From positions 62,001-126,000 of the forward strand of contig NZ_CAHJXL010000001.1 in assembly GCF_903645315.1 (NCBI RefSeq): 64,000 bases of DNA. Reading direction: 5' to 3'. The position numbers and the translations under genes are program-made. This document shows, piece after piece, positions 34,947-44,280 of the stretch; the stretch's first letter is position 1; every line of letters starts with the position of its first letter. Under the pieces are notes generated by a model. That model was not told the origin of the DNA and did no database searches. It saw only the letters and a program-made list of their open reading frames with translations. The stretch comes from Victivallis sp. Marseille-Q1083 (GTDB lineage: Bacteria; Verrucomicrobiota; Lentisphaeria; Victivallales; Victivallaceae).

Positions 34947-35593
34947 AGCGGCGAACCGGTTTGATTTTCGATCTGGACGGCACGTTGATCGACTCCCGCG
35001 GCGATTTGACCACGGCCGTCAATTTGATGCGGAAAAGTTACGGCCTGCCGCCGCTGCCGGTCGACCGGGTGGTTGCATTCGTCGGCAACGGAATCGGCAG
35101 CCTGGTGCGGCGCGCCGTCACCGACGCGCCGGATTTGGCGGAAGCGGAGGCGATCGACCGGATGAAGCAATTTTATCTGCAGCACCTGCTGGACCAGACA
35201 TGCCTCTATCCGGGGGTGAAAGCCGGATTGACGGCCTTCCGCGCCGCTGACATCCCGCTGGCGGTATTCACCAACAAGCCGGAAGACGCCACCCGGACCA
35301 TCCTGGCCGGTCTGGGCGTCGGTGAATTGTTTTCGGCGATCGTCGGCAGCGGCGGCAAATTTCCGTTGAAACCGGCGCCCGACGGGCTGCTGCATATCGT
35401 TCGCGCCCTGCAGATCGAACCGGCCGCCAGTTGGATGTTCGGCGATCATTACACCGATCTGGAAGCCGGCCGCCGAGCCGGCCTGAGGCGCTGCCTGGCC
35501 CGATACGGTTTCGGGGAGCCGCGGATGGAGCAGTTCGACGCGGCAGTCGATTCGTTCGCCGACTTTCAAACGCTGGTCCTCGCCGCGAATTGA
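34943..35593 (+). CDS. gph: HAD-family phosphoglycolate phosphatase (216 aa)
   Basis: Cleaves phosphoglycolate, a repair product of DNA 3'-ends and of oxygenase side reactions, to glycolate and phosphate. The HAD motifs are complete: nucleophile Asp10 and acid Asp12 in FDLDGTLID, the Thr/Ser motif II in AVFTNKPED, Lys of motif III (LKPAPDG) and the acidic motif IV GDHYTDLEAGRRAG. GGAG precedes ATG 34943, which overlaps the tsaD stop. The assignment to phosphoglycolate is the family default. PPases of the same type with other substrates exist. Confidence 0.85.
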   Translation: MKRRTGLIFDLDGTLIDSRGDLTTAVNLMRKSYGLPPLPVDRVVAFVGNGIGSLVRRAVTDAPDLAEAEAIDRMKQFYLQHLLDQTCLYPGVKAGLTAFRAADIPLAVFTNKPEDATRTILAGLGVGELFSAIVGSGGKFPLKPAPDGLLHIVRALQIEPAASWMFGDHYTDLEAGRRAGLRRCLARYGFGEPRMEQFDAAVDSFADFQTLVLAAN

Positions 35594-35703
35594 TTCGGAA
35601 CAGTCCGGTTTTCCATCGAAAACTCCGGCCGGCGGAACCGCCGATTATTTTTTGTAAAACAGGTTCGAGCGATTATTTTAAAAATAAAAAATACAGGCAG
35701 CTT

Positions 35704-37635
35704 ATGAGAAAGATTTTTAACCGCTGTTTTCCGGGTCTGGGAGTCGCACTGCTGCTGGCCGGCTGCAGTACCGAGATGACGGTGGAGGAAATCGGCTGGC
35801 GCCGCAACACCTCGACCGGTTACTTCAATCATATTCACGGCGACGACATTCTGTCGAAGGATGCGGTGAATTTTCTGACTTCCAGCCGGCTGGCCGATAC
35901 ATTCGACGACACCCCGGCCGATATCATCCGACTGCTCGACCAGATTTTCCGCGACACCCGTGAACGGCGTTATCTGGAAATTCTGACCGACCTCTGTTAT
36001 TACCAGGCGGACCGCAGCGGCAAGGCGGACGAAGCGATCAAATTCTACATGTCGGCGGCCTATTACAGTTATCTTTACCTGTTCGGTCAGAACCTCTATC
36101 CGGCCGGGGTTTCCGAATATCAGCCGCAAACCTTCCGGATGACCCGTTTCTACAACGCCTCGGTCATGGCGATCTACGAATACCTCAGAGCCAAACAGAT
36201 ATTCGGCACCGATTCCTTCCAACTGCCGACGGTCGCCTCCGGCGGGGTCGTTTTCCTGCCGATTGACGGGCACTTGAGCGTATCGCCGCAAGAACTTTCC
36301 GACGGCCTGCTCTGCGCCGATTTCCAGGCGAAAAATGTTTTGACCTTCAGCTATCAATTCGGCCTCGGGGTGCCGTTGATCTTCACCCCGCGCGAAGAGT
36401 TTGCTCTGACCGAGGAGCGGGTTTTGTTCAACCAGACCTTCCCGGCCACCTTGTTCCTCCGCTTTTCCAACGATCAGGACCATCTCAGCGTCCAGCCGGA
36501 ACTGTGGGATCCGCTGACCCGGGAATCCCTGTCCGTCGCCGACCGCAAAGTTCCGCTGGAATACGATCTGACGACGCCGCTGGCTTACTTCATGCGCCGT
36601 CCCACCTTCGCCGACAATATCTGGTACATGCTCAACCCGGACGCCTCCCAGGCGGTCGAAGGCTTGTATCTGTTGACGCCGTACGATCCGGATAAAATTC
36701 CGGTGCTGCTGGTGCACGGTTTGATGTCCAATCCGCGCACCTGGGCGCAATTGATCAACACGCTGATGGGGGACATCCGCATCCGCGACAACTATCAATT
36801 CTGGATGTTCACCTACTCGACCGGCAATCCGATCATCTACTCGGCCCAGCAGATGCGCAAAGCGCTGCGGGAATGCTACGAGGAACTCGACCCGGAAAAC
36901 CACAACCGGGCGCTCCAGCAGATGGTGCTGATCGGCCACAGCATGGGCGGCCTGCTGGCCAAGACGATGATCAAGGACAGCGAGCCCGAAGCGCTGGAAC
37001 CGCTGCTCGGCCGCCCGCTGGCGGAAATCACTTCAGAGCTGGCGCCGGAACAATACGCCTTCCTGCTAGAGATGTTCGGCTTCAAGCATCTGCCGTTCAT
37101 CCGGCGGGTAATTTTCATGGCGGTGCCGCACCGCGGGTCGGATATGGCCACCTGGAGCATCGTCAAATGGACCACCCGGTTGATCACTCTGCCGCATGAA
37201 TTCGTCCAGACGGCGCTGGCGCTCTCCGAAAAATTGCTGGCGAAATACGATCTCATCGAAATGGAACAGGACCCGGTCTATCTCCGGACCGGCATCGACG
37301 GCCTCGACCCCTCCAACGACTCTCTGCAATTGATCGACGAACTGCCCTTTACCGCCGGCATTCCCTACCACTCGATCATCGGCAATTACCGGGCCGCCGG
37401 CATTCCGGGCGGCTCGGACGGCATCGTCCCCTATTCCAGCGCCCACCTTGACCATGCAGCAAGCGAACTGATCGTCAAATCCGGCCACAGCGTGCAGGCC
37501 ACCTCCCCGGCCATCGAAGAAGTGCGCCGCATCCTGCTGCTGCACCTGCGGGAAAATGGCCGGCTGCCGGCCATCCCGGAAAGTTTCGCTTCCGACCTGC
37601 TGCTGAAATCGACGGCGGACGATCATGAAAAGTAA
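35704..37635 (+). CDS. Lipase-like alpha/beta-hydrolase lipoprotein (643 aa)
   Basis: The N-terminus is a lipoprotein signal peptide with lipobox LLLAGC (Cys21), so the protein is anchored in the envelope. The first 300 residues are an unknown domain, partly resembling surface-layer-associated or peptidoglycan-binding regions. From about residue 325 comes an alpha/beta-hydrolase: oxyanion-loop IPVLLVHGLMSNPRTWAQL, the nucleophile elbow IGHSMGGLLAK (Ser near residue 413), and later the His in GHSVQATSPA. This fits lipases and PGAP1/DUF676-like esterases. It overlaps the following DUF4105 gene by 11 bases, so the two are translationally coupled. Confidence 0.82.
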   Translation: MRKIFNRCFPGLGVALLLAGCSTEMTVEEIGWRRNTSTGYFNHIHGDDILSKDAVNFLTSSRLADTFDDTPADIIRLLDQIFRDTRERRYLEILTDLCYYQADRSGKADEAIKFYMSAAYYSYLYLFGQNLYPAGVSEYQPQTFRMTRFYNASVMAIYEYLRAKQIFGTDSFQLPTVASGGVVFLPIDGHLSVSPQELSDGLLCADFQAKNVLTFSYQFGLGVPLIFTPREEFALTEERVLFNQTFPATLFLRFSNDQDHLSVQPELWDPLTRESLSVADRKVPLEYDLTTPLAYFMRRPTFADNIWYMLNPDASQAVEGLYLLTPYDPDKIPVLLVHGLMSNPRTWAQLINTLMGDIRIRDNYQFWMFTYSTGNPIIYSAQQMRKALRECYEELDPENHNRALQQMVLIGHSMGGLLAKTMIKDSEPEALEPLLGRPLAEITSELAPEQYAFLLEMFGFKHLPFIRRVIFMAVPHRGSDMATWSIVKWTTRLITLPHEFVQTALALSEKLLAKYDLIEMEQDPVYLRTGIDGLDPSNDSLQLIDELPFTAGIPYHSIIGNYRAAGIPGGSDGIVPYSSAHLDHAASELIVKSGHSVQATSPAIEEVRRILLLHLRENGRLPAIPESFASDLLLKSTADDHEK

Positions 37636-38674
37636 CCGGCGGCTGCGTCACATTGTCCTGCGCCTCGGCGCTTTCACGATTCGTCACCTGAGATTGCTGG
37701 TGTCGCTCCTGCTGCTGCTCGTCTATTCCCTGGCGGTACTCTGGTGCTGCGGCGCGTTATATTACAGCAACTTACCGACGCCGGGCTGGCGGCTGGCCGG
37801 TGCCATAGCGTTTTTCATCATCGCCGTCGCGGCCTGGCGGCTGCCGAAACGGTTCCGGTATTACGCCGCACCGGCCCTGCTCCTGGCAGTCATCGTCTAC
37901 TGGTGTCTGATTCCGGCGTCCAATGACCGCGACTGGCAGCCGTCGGTCAGCCGCAATCCGGCCGCCGAATTTTCGCCAACCCATCCCGGATTGGTGACGA
38001 TCCGCAATATCCGCGATTTCCGCTATCGGACGGAAGAGGATTTCACGGTGCGTTACCTGGACGCCGATTACGATCTGTCGACCGTGCAATCGCTCGATTT
38101 CATCGTCGTCCACTGGGACGGCCATCAGGCGATCGCCCATACGATGCTGTCGTTCGGCTTTGCCGACGGCCGGCGGCTCGCCTTTTCGGCGGAAACCAGG
38201 CTGGAAAAGCAGGAAACCTACAGCACCTTCAAAGGCATTTACAAACAGTTCGAAATTCTCTATATCATCGGCACCGAAGAAGATCTGTTCGGCCTGCGCA
38301 CCAATTACCGGCATGAACAGCTCTATCTATATCCGACCAGCAGTCCGCCGGAAACGGCCAGAATCATCCTGACCGATTTGCTGGAGCGCGTCAATGCGCT
38401 GCGCGATCATCCGCAATTTTACAACTCGTTGACCACCAACTGCACGACTTCACTGCTGCCCAGTCTGCTGAAAGTGTTTCCAAACGCCAAATTCGACCTG
38501 CGCATTCTGCTGAACGGCTTCTCCGACCGCTATGCGATGGAATACGGCTGGCTGGTCAATCCGGATCGGGAACCGTTTGATCTCTACAAAGCCCGCCATC
38601 TGGTCAACCGCCAAGTCGATTTCCTGCCGGAAATTCCGGACGATTACTCCGAGCGGATCCGGGCGGCCAAATAA
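37625..38674 (+). CDS. DUF4105 membrane protein (349 aa)
   Basis: Three hydrophobic segments near the N-terminus (LLVSLLLLLVYSLAVLWCCGA, LAGAIAFFIIAVAAW, YAAPALLLAVIVYWCL) are followed by a large outside domain of the DUF4105 type, with IRDFRYRTEEDFTVRYLDADYDL, FIVVHWDGHQAIAHTMLSFGF and the conserved Cys/Asn stretch FYNSLTTNCTTSLLP. DUF4105 has a papain/NlpC-like core in which the conserved Cys (TNCTT) and the His of HTMLSF may form the active site; this reading is an inference. The start overlaps the end of the lipase-like gene. Confidence 0.82.
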   Translation: MKSNRRLRHIVLRLGAFTIRHLRLLVSLLLLLVYSLAVLWCCGALYYSNLPTPGWRLAGAIAFFIIAVAAWRLPKRFRYYAAPALLLAVIVYWCLIPASNDRDWQPSVSRNPAAEFSPTHPGLVTIRNIRDFRYRTEEDFTVRYLDADYDLSTVQSLDFIVVHWDGHQAIAHTMLSFGFADGRRLAFSAETRLEKQETYSTFKGIYKQFEILYIIGTEEDLFGLRTNYRHEQLYLYPTSSPPETARIILTDLLERVNALRDHPQFYNSLTTNCTTSLLPSLLKVFPNAKFDLRILLNGFSDRYAMEYGWLVNPDREPFDLYKARHLVNRQVDFLPEIPDDYSERIRAAK

Positions 38675-38740
38675 CACTTCGGCGCCGGCCGCAAGGCCGC
38701 GGCTCAATCGAAGTCCGGGAAACCAGACGGCACCGGGCTG

Positions 38741-39211
38741 TCACTGCCAAGTGACATAAGGCCGGGCCGACAGCGCCGCATTGCTGTAACGCCGATCGCC
38801 GGAAACCTCCGCGCCGGCCCATTCCGGCATCGGAAAGGCCGTCTCTTCCGACGGCAGCTCGATCTCCGCCACCACCAGTCCCCGGTTGTTCCCGTCGAAA
38901 ACATCGACCGTCCACAACCTGCCGCCGACCATCACCGGATAACGCACTTTGCTCACCAGCCTGTCCCGGCAGAACAGCATCAACATTTCCCGGGCGTCCG
39001 TTTCCGGAATCTCGTATTCGAATTCCTGGCGGCGAATGCCGCAATGACCGCCTTTCAAGGTCAGAAAACCCCGCGTTCCGGCTACCCGGACCCGGACGGT
39101 GTGCTCCGGAGTCACCGATACGTACCCCTGCAGCATCGGCACCCCCGCGCAGGCCGTGTCGCGCCAGGATTCGCCGTCAACCAGATATTTCCGTTCAATT
39201 TCCAAGGCCAT
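38741..39211 (-). CDS. CYTH-domain triphosphate tunnel metalloenzyme (156 aa)
   Basis: CYTH proteins hydrolyse or bind inorganic triphosphate or related triphosphates in an eight-stranded beta tunnel. The signature ExExK is MALEIERKYLV at residues 2-9; basic and acidic tunnel positions follow in RVRVAGTRGFLTLKGG, VSKVRYPV and TVDVFDGNNRGLVVAEIELP. Length fits the bacterial tripolyphosphatases. ATG 39211 follows GGGGAG. It is the last gene of the ppx-ppk1-pfkA unit (26 bases after pfkA), so a role in short-chain polyphosphate breakdown is likely. Confidence 0.88.
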   Translation of the reverse strand: MALEIERKYLVDGESWRDTACAGVPMLQGYVSVTPEHTVRVRVAGTRGFLTLKGGHCGIRRQEFEYEIPETDAREMLMLFCRDRLVSKVRYPVMVGGRLWTVDVFDGNNRGLVVAEIELPSEETAFPMPEWAGAEVSGDRRYSNAALSARPYVTWQ

Positions 39212-39236
39212 CGCCGTCCGCTCCCCTTTTTTTTCG

Positions 39237-40355
39237 TCAATCGCCGAAACCGACGCCAAGCTCGCGGGCGCTGTTCATCCAGGCGTGGTCCGCCGGAACC
39301 ACTTTGCGCCGGCCGGCCACCGCTTCGATCGGCACCAGCTCGGTTTCCTGGCCGCGCACCGCCACCATCATGCCGAATTGTCCACGCAGAACGGCCTCGG
39401 CGCAGGCGCTGCCCAACCGGGTGGCCAACAGCCGGTCACAGCAGGAAGGCTTGCCGCCCCGCTGGAGGTGTCCCAGAATCGTCACCCGGGTTTCCAGCCC
39501 GGTCAACGCTTCCAGTTGCCGGGCCAGCTCAAAGATTTTATTGCGGCTGTCGGTTTCGAACTTCACCAGTTCCGCCTTGATCTCCGCTTTGGCTTTTTTG
39601 TCTTTTTCTTCCTCTTTGCGCTTCAGCAAGCGGGTGTACTCCGCGAACTTCTCCCTGGCATAGGCCCCCTCCGCCACCGGGACGATACTGAACAGTTTGC
39701 CTTCCCGCGAACGGGACAACAGCGTTTCCGCCACTTTATTGATATCATAAGGAATTTCCGGAATCAAAATCACGTCGGCGCCGCCGGCCAGACCGCTGCC
39801 CAGCGTCAGCCAGCCGGCCCGATGGCCCATAATTTCCACCAGCATGATCCGTTTGTGGCTGCTGGCGGTCGAATGCAGACTGTCGATTGCGCTGGTCGCG
39901 ACATCCAGAGCGGTATCGAAGCCGATCGTCGTATCGGTCAAGGCGACATCGTTGTCGATCGTCTTCGGCAATGTGACGATGTTCATGCCGGCCTTTTTCA
40001 GCAGCAGGGCACTCTTGTGCGTTCCGCCGCCGCCGATGCAGATCAGGCCCTCCAACTGGTGCTTGCGGTAATTCTCCAGAATGGCGTCGGACATGTCGAT
40101 GAAAGTACGGCCGACCGGCATCTTGTTCGGTTTGTTGCGGCTGGTTCGCAGGATCGTCCCGCCGACGGTCAGAATGCCGGAACAGGTCGCCTCTTCCAGC
40201 ATCATCGTCCGGTCGAACGCAATCCCCTCGAAACCGTCCCGGAAGCCGATCAGGCGGTAATTGTGATGGTTCAGGATCTTACCGATCGCCCGGATAGCGG
40301 CGTTCAAGCCCGGACTGTCGCCGCCGGCGGTCAGGATGCCGACACATTTTGCCAT
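39237..40355 (-). CDS. pfkA: 6-phosphofructokinase, variant lacking the usual Mg-binding Asp (372 aa)
   Basis: Phosphorylates fructose 6-phosphate to the 1,6-bisphosphate, the committed step of glycolysis. [14 protein letters not shown] (ATP/phosphate loop), the catalytic PKTIDNDV (Thr132, Asp134) and [14 protein letters not shown] are conserved. In the nucleotide loop the canonical GGDGS reads GGGGT (residue 110 is Gly where Asp103 of E. coli binds Mg). Clade members with Asn or Gly here are known in anaerobes. The 372-residue length exceeds the 320 of E. coli owing to an insert ([20 protein letters not shown], about 230-255). The start lies one base after the ppk1 stop. The phosphoryl donor (ATP, PPi or polyphosphate) is open. 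Confidence 0.9.
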   Translation of the reverse strand: MAKCVGILTAGGDSPGLNAAIRAIGKILNHHNYRLIGFRDGFEGIAFDRTMMLEEATCSGILTVGGTILRTSRNKPNKMPVGRTFIDMSDAILENYRKHQLEGLICIGGGGTHKSALLLKKAGMNIVTLPKTIDNDVALTDTTIGFDTALDVATSAIDSLHSTASSHKRIMLVEIMGHRAGWLTLGSGLAGGADVILIPEIPYDINKVAETLLSRSREGKLFSIVPVAEGAYAREKFAEYTRLLKRKEEEKDKKAKAEIKAELVKFETDSRNKIFELARQLEALTGLETRVTILGHLQRGGKPSCCDRLLATRLGSACAEAVLRGQFGMMVAVRGQETELVPIEAVAGRRKVVPADHAWMNSARELGVGFGD

Positions 40356-42488
40356 TTACTCTTCTCCTGTTTTATCATCCGACGTAAACACCTTCAGCTC
40401 CGTCAGCGGAGAGTGGCTTTCATTTTGCGCCAGAGCCTTGAAATACTGATACGTATTGTACTGACTGCGGCTGGCGGTATGCTTCGGCGGCAGAAGTCTC
40501 GTATAATTGCCGTTGCCCAGCAGGCGCCTCGCCTTTTCGTGATCGTTCAATTGGATTTTCAGCACATCCATTAATATACGCTGCAAACGCGCATCTTCAA
40601 TCGGAAAGAGCAATTCAATCCGCCGGTCGAGGTTGCGGACCATCCAGTCGGCGCTGGACAAATAATATTCCGCATTGCCGTTATTCCGGAAATAAAAGAT
40701 CCGGCTGTGCTCCAGATAGCGGTCGACAATGCTGATCACTCGAATGTTTTCGGTGCCGACGCCGGGTTTCAGGCAGCAAATCCCGCGAACGATCAAGTCG
40801 ATTTTCACCCCGGCATAAGCGGCCGCATACAGATGGCGGATGATCTCGGCATCGACCAGTCCGTTCATCTTGGCGATGATCCGGCCGGGGTTCTCCGCCG
40901 TCGACAATCGGGCTTCGCGATCGATCAAGGCGATGAATTTCCGGCGCAGATCGAACGGCGCCGCCGCGATCTTCTGCCATTCGCCGAACGGCGCCGAATA
41001 GCCGGTCATCACATTGAACAGATTGGCGACATCGGAACAGAGCAGCGGATCGCAACTGAAAATGCCCAGATCAGTGTACAACGCCGCTGTCTTGTCGTTG
41101 TAATTGCCGGTGGCCAGATGGACGTAGCGCCGGATCAGGCCCTCCTCGCGCCGGACGATCAGCAACGCCTTGCAATGAATCTTCAGGCCGGAAATGCCGT
41201 AGACGACGTGGGCGCCGGACTCCTCCAGGCGGCGCGCCCAGATGATGTTGTTCCCTTCATCGAAACGCGCTTTCAACTCGACGATCACCGTCACCTGCTT
41301 GCCATTTTCCGCCGCCCGCTGCAATGCCCGCACCACCGGCGAATTGCCGCTGACCCGGTAAAGCGTCTGCTTGATCGCCAGCACCTGCGGATCGTTGGCC
41401 GCCTCCTCCAGCAGCCGGATGACCGGTTCGAATTTGTGAAACGGCACCGCCAGCATCACCGGCCAGGCTTCTCCGATCAATTTGAACATCGATCCCGGCT
41501 GATTCAGCGCCGCCGGCACCAGGCCCGGCCACGGCGCCTCCAGCAATTCCGGGCGCCGGACTTTACCGGCCAGTTCAAAGAATTGCTTCAAATGCAGCGG
41601 ACCCGACACCGCATAACGGAACTGCGGTGCCAACTGGAACTGTTCGTTGAGCCAGTCGGCCAGCTCGCCGCGCAAATTGCCGGGCTTTTCCAGCCGGATC
41701 GGCTCGCGGCGCCGGCGCTGCAGCAGGCTGCGTTCGATGGTATGGAGCAGGTCTTCCACCCCCTCCTCTTCCATCGCAAAATCCATGTCGCGGGTGATCC
41801 GGAACGGAAAAAACTCCCGGATGCGGCAACCGGCGAACAGCGACTGCAGGTTGTCCATGATCAAATCTTCGAGCAGCACGAAAGTCTGCTTCTGCGGCTC
41901 CTGCTCCGGAATTTCAATGAAACGCGGCAACCCTTCCGGCACTTCGACAAAGGCGAACACCGTTCCGCTCAATTCGGGGGACTCCAAACTGACGGCAATC
42001 TCTATCGCGCCGGAATTCAGCATCGGAAACGGATGACTGGGATCGACCGCGATCGGCGTCAGTACCGGCAACACCTGCTGGTTGAAAAAAATCTTCAAAT
42101 TATCCCGGGCCGCCGCCGGCAACTCCGAGGGCTTGGTCAGCCTGACGCCATACTGTTCCAATTCCGGCAGCAGCATCTTCTGCAGATACTGGGATTGCCG
42201 GCGCAGCAACCGCTTGATTTTGCGGTGCAGCAACGCAAGCTGTTCGGAAGGCCGCAGACCAGCCGGGTCCGGCTGATCTTCGCCGACCTGCACCAACTGC
42301 CGCAAGCCGGCCACCCGGACCATGAAAAATTCATCCAGATTGCTGCTGAAAATCGCGATGAATTTCAACCGCTCCAACAACGGGTTGGCCGGACAGCCCG
42401 CCTCGTCCAACACCCGGGAGTTGAAATTCAGCCAACTCAGTTCCCGGCAGAGAAAAATTTCCCTGCCCAATGCCGCCGGTTCCGTCAT
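40356..42488 (-). CDS. ppk1: Polyphosphate kinase 1 (710 aa)
   Basis: Makes long-chain polyphosphate from ATP, reversibly. The N-terminal CRELSWLNFNSRVLDEA and SSNLDEFFMVRVAGL, the catalytic His region GLKIHCKALLIVRR (autophosphorylated His) and the second His in RYLEHSRIFYF match PPK1 throughout its four domains and the 690-720 residue length. ATG 42488 sits inside the end of ppx (ATGA overlap). GGAGG precedes it. It is followed immediately by pfkA, an unusual arrangement. Confidence 0.97.
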   Translation of the reverse strand: MTEPAALGREIFLCRELSWLNFNSRVLDEAGCPANPLLERLKFIAIFSSNLDEFFMVRVAGLRQLVQVGEDQPDPAGLRPSEQLALLHRKIKRLLRRQSQYLQKMLLPELEQYGVRLTKPSELPAAARDNLKIFFNQQVLPVLTPIAVDPSHPFPMLNSGAIEIAVSLESPELSGTVFAFVEVPEGLPRFIEIPEQEPQKQTFVLLEDLIMDNLQSLFAGCRIREFFPFRITRDMDFAMEEEGVEDLLHTIERSLLQRRRREPIRLEKPGNLRGELADWLNEQFQLAPQFRYAVSGPLHLKQFFELAGKVRRPELLEAPWPGLVPAALNQPGSMFKLIGEAWPVMLAVPFHKFEPVIRLLEEAANDPQVLAIKQTLYRVSGNSPVVRALQRAAENGKQVTVIVELKARFDEGNNIIWARRLEESGAHVVYGISGLKIHCKALLIVRREEGLIRRYVHLATGNYNDKTAALYTDLGIFSCDPLLCSDVANLFNVMTGYSAPFGEWQKIAAAPFDLRRKFIALIDREARLSTAENPGRIIAKMNGLVDAEIIRHLYAAAYAGVKIDLIVRGICCLKPGVGTENIRVISIVDRYLEHSRIFYFRNNGNAEYYLSSADWMVRNLDRRIELLFPIEDARLQRILMDVLKIQLNDHEKARRLLGNGNYTRLLPPKHTASRSQYNTYQYFKALAQNESHSPLTELKVFTSDDKTGEE

Positions 42489-44053
42489 TTACCCAGTTCC
42501 TCCTCCATCCTTACCGTCAGGCCGAATACCTCCTGAAACAGATCGCCTTTCTTGGCCAGATAAAAATCTTCCCATCCCAACTCGATGCTCACCCCGGCCA
42601 CCCGGACGCGCAATTCATCGCCGCTCAAGGAGAGTTTCATCAGGCGGAACTTCTCCCGGTTGATCCGATCCAGCGCATCGGCCAGCCGCAGGATCGCCGC
42701 CAGCTTCACGGTGACGACTTTCTCTTCCGCCGTCAGCGCCATGAACTCCGGATGGGAGGCTTTCGGCGCCGATTTGTGGTGGTAGCGGGCCACCAGCGCA
42801 ATGACATTGCGCTCCCGTTCGCTGATGCCGGGCAACTGAATGTTGCTCAGCAAATAATAGGAGTGCCGGTGATGCTGATGCGAATCGATGAAACGCCCGA
42901 CATCGTGCAGCAGCGCGGCAATCTGCAAGGCGATGCGCATGCGTTCGGTCATGCCGTAGCGATGACGCAATTTATCGAAAAAGCGCAAGGCGATTTCCAT
43001 CGTACCCCGGCCGTGCTCCGCATCGAAACAATACTTCCGGCCGACATTTTCGGCCGACGACAGCAAATCGGCCAGAAACGGCAGTTTCTCGGCTTCCCGC
43101 TCCCGGATCAAGCCGGCCAGCAGCGCCTGCCGGGTAGTGATCTCGGAAAACAGCAGATCCTTGCAGTTCAATTCCTTCAAAAAATAGTCGATAATGCAGC
43201 CGCTCGGCGCGATGCTCATCGCCAGATAATCCGGCAATTGATGACGCTCCACCAGCTCTTCCGGCAGCCATTTGACCGCCCGCTGCAGCAGTTGGCGCAT
43301 TTGCCCCGGCTTGATCCGGACCAGGTCGTTGACTTTTTCGCCGACCGGCTCCAGATCTACCAGCGTCCGCACCCCGGCGCCCATGCCGATCAAAGTCAGC
43401 AGCGCCTCCGGCGGCAGACCGGCATTCTCCTCCAGGCGCCGCCGGATATCCAGCGATTCCAGCAGTTCGCTGATCTTCTCCGGGCTGAGCGCCGCCCGGC
43501 CGTATTCATCGAACCAGCGGACACTGCCCAGCGTGATGCTTTCGCTGAATTTCAGTTGCCGCTGTTCGAAGTACATCAGAATCAACGAGCCGGTGCCGAT
43601 CGCAAACGCCAGCGAATGCAATGACTCAAACAGGCCGGCCTGCTGCAGCTCCTCTTTCATCGCCAGATAAATCAAGCGGGTCTCTTCCTGGTTTTCCAGC
43701 ACCTCGACGTGCAGTCCGCTGCTCAACAGCACCCGGTCGATGACCAAGTCGCGATTGAACGCTTCCCGGATCGCGCTGGTCGCCACCGTCCGGCAATAAC
43801 GGATGTCGTACTCCCGCAGCCGCTCGGCGAAATCCTGCAGAATCGCACAGAGCAGGTTAATATTTTTCGACGAAATGATGCCGCGGCGAAAAGAGTCGTA
43901 CCCGAGATTGACCGGCCGGGTCAAGCTTTCCAACACTTCCACCGCGCCATCGCGGCGAATCTGAAAAATTTCCAACCGCACCGAATGGGCGCCGATATCG
44001 ATGATACCGGCCTGCAACGGCAGGCCGGCAATTTTTTTAGTATGATTTCCCAT
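42485..44053 (-). CDS. ppx: Ppx/GppA phosphatase with C-terminal HD domain (522 aa), one loop residue altered
   Basis: Members split polyphosphate or pppGpp. The ASKHA fold starts with IIDIGAHSVRLEIF (phosphate loop 1), has the catalytic Glu in ENQEETRLIYL (residues 123-124), and ends with an HD hydrolase domain (ALLHDVGRFIDSHQHHRHSYYLL, about 381-405). The second phosphate loop, normally DIGGGSTEL, reads AIGTGSLIL: Asp is replaced by Ala at residue 151 and the downstream Glu is lost. Activity may be reduced, or the protein may be a sensor. ATG 44053 follows AAGGA at seven bases. It is the first gene of the polyphosphate operon. Confidence 0.88.
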   Translation of the reverse strand: MGNHTKKIAGLPLQAGIIDIGAHSVRLEIFQIRRDGAVEVLESLTRPVNLGYDSFRRGIISSKNINLLCAILQDFAERLREYDIRYCRTVATSAIREAFNRDLVIDRVLLSSGLHVEVLENQEETRLIYLAMKEELQQAGLFESLHSLAFAIGTGSLILMYFEQRQLKFSESITLGSVRWFDEYGRAALSPEKISELLESLDIRRRLEENAGLPPEALLTLIGMGAGVRTLVDLEPVGEKVNDLVRIKPGQMRQLLQRAVKWLPEELVERHQLPDYLAMSIAPSGCIIDYFLKELNCKDLLFSEITTRQALLAGLIREREAEKLPFLADLLSSAENVGRKYCFDAEHGRGTMEIALRFFDKLRHRYGMTERMRIALQIAALLHDVGRFIDSHQHHRHSYYLLSNIQLPGISERERNVIALVARYHHKSAPKASHPEFMALTAEEKVVTVKLAAILRLADALDRINREKFRLMKLSLSGDELRVRVAGVSIELGWEDFYLAKKGDLFQEVFGLTVRMEEELGK

Positions 44054-44204
44054 GACATTTTCCTTCAAAACACGACGAATACACAGCAAATTACTCCCGA
44101 TTCAACGATTTGCAAGCCGTCGAAGCGCTCTTTCACCGAATCCAAATCGTCCGCGCCGATCCGCCGCGAAGGAAATTACTTCGTCAATTTTATGAATTGT
44201 CCGG

Positions 44205-44232
44205 TTGCTTTTATCGGAAGCGATTCTATTAT
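44205..44232 (+). promoter_or_regulatory. Candidate promoter of the etf operon
   Basis: TTGCTT, 16 bases, TATTAT on the plus strand, about 50 bases ahead of etfB, in the 227-base region shared with the divergent ppx. Confidence 0.4.
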
Positions 44233-44280
44233 TAGGAATAATTTTTTTACAATGAAACAAACCGAACCGGAAACAGGCCA

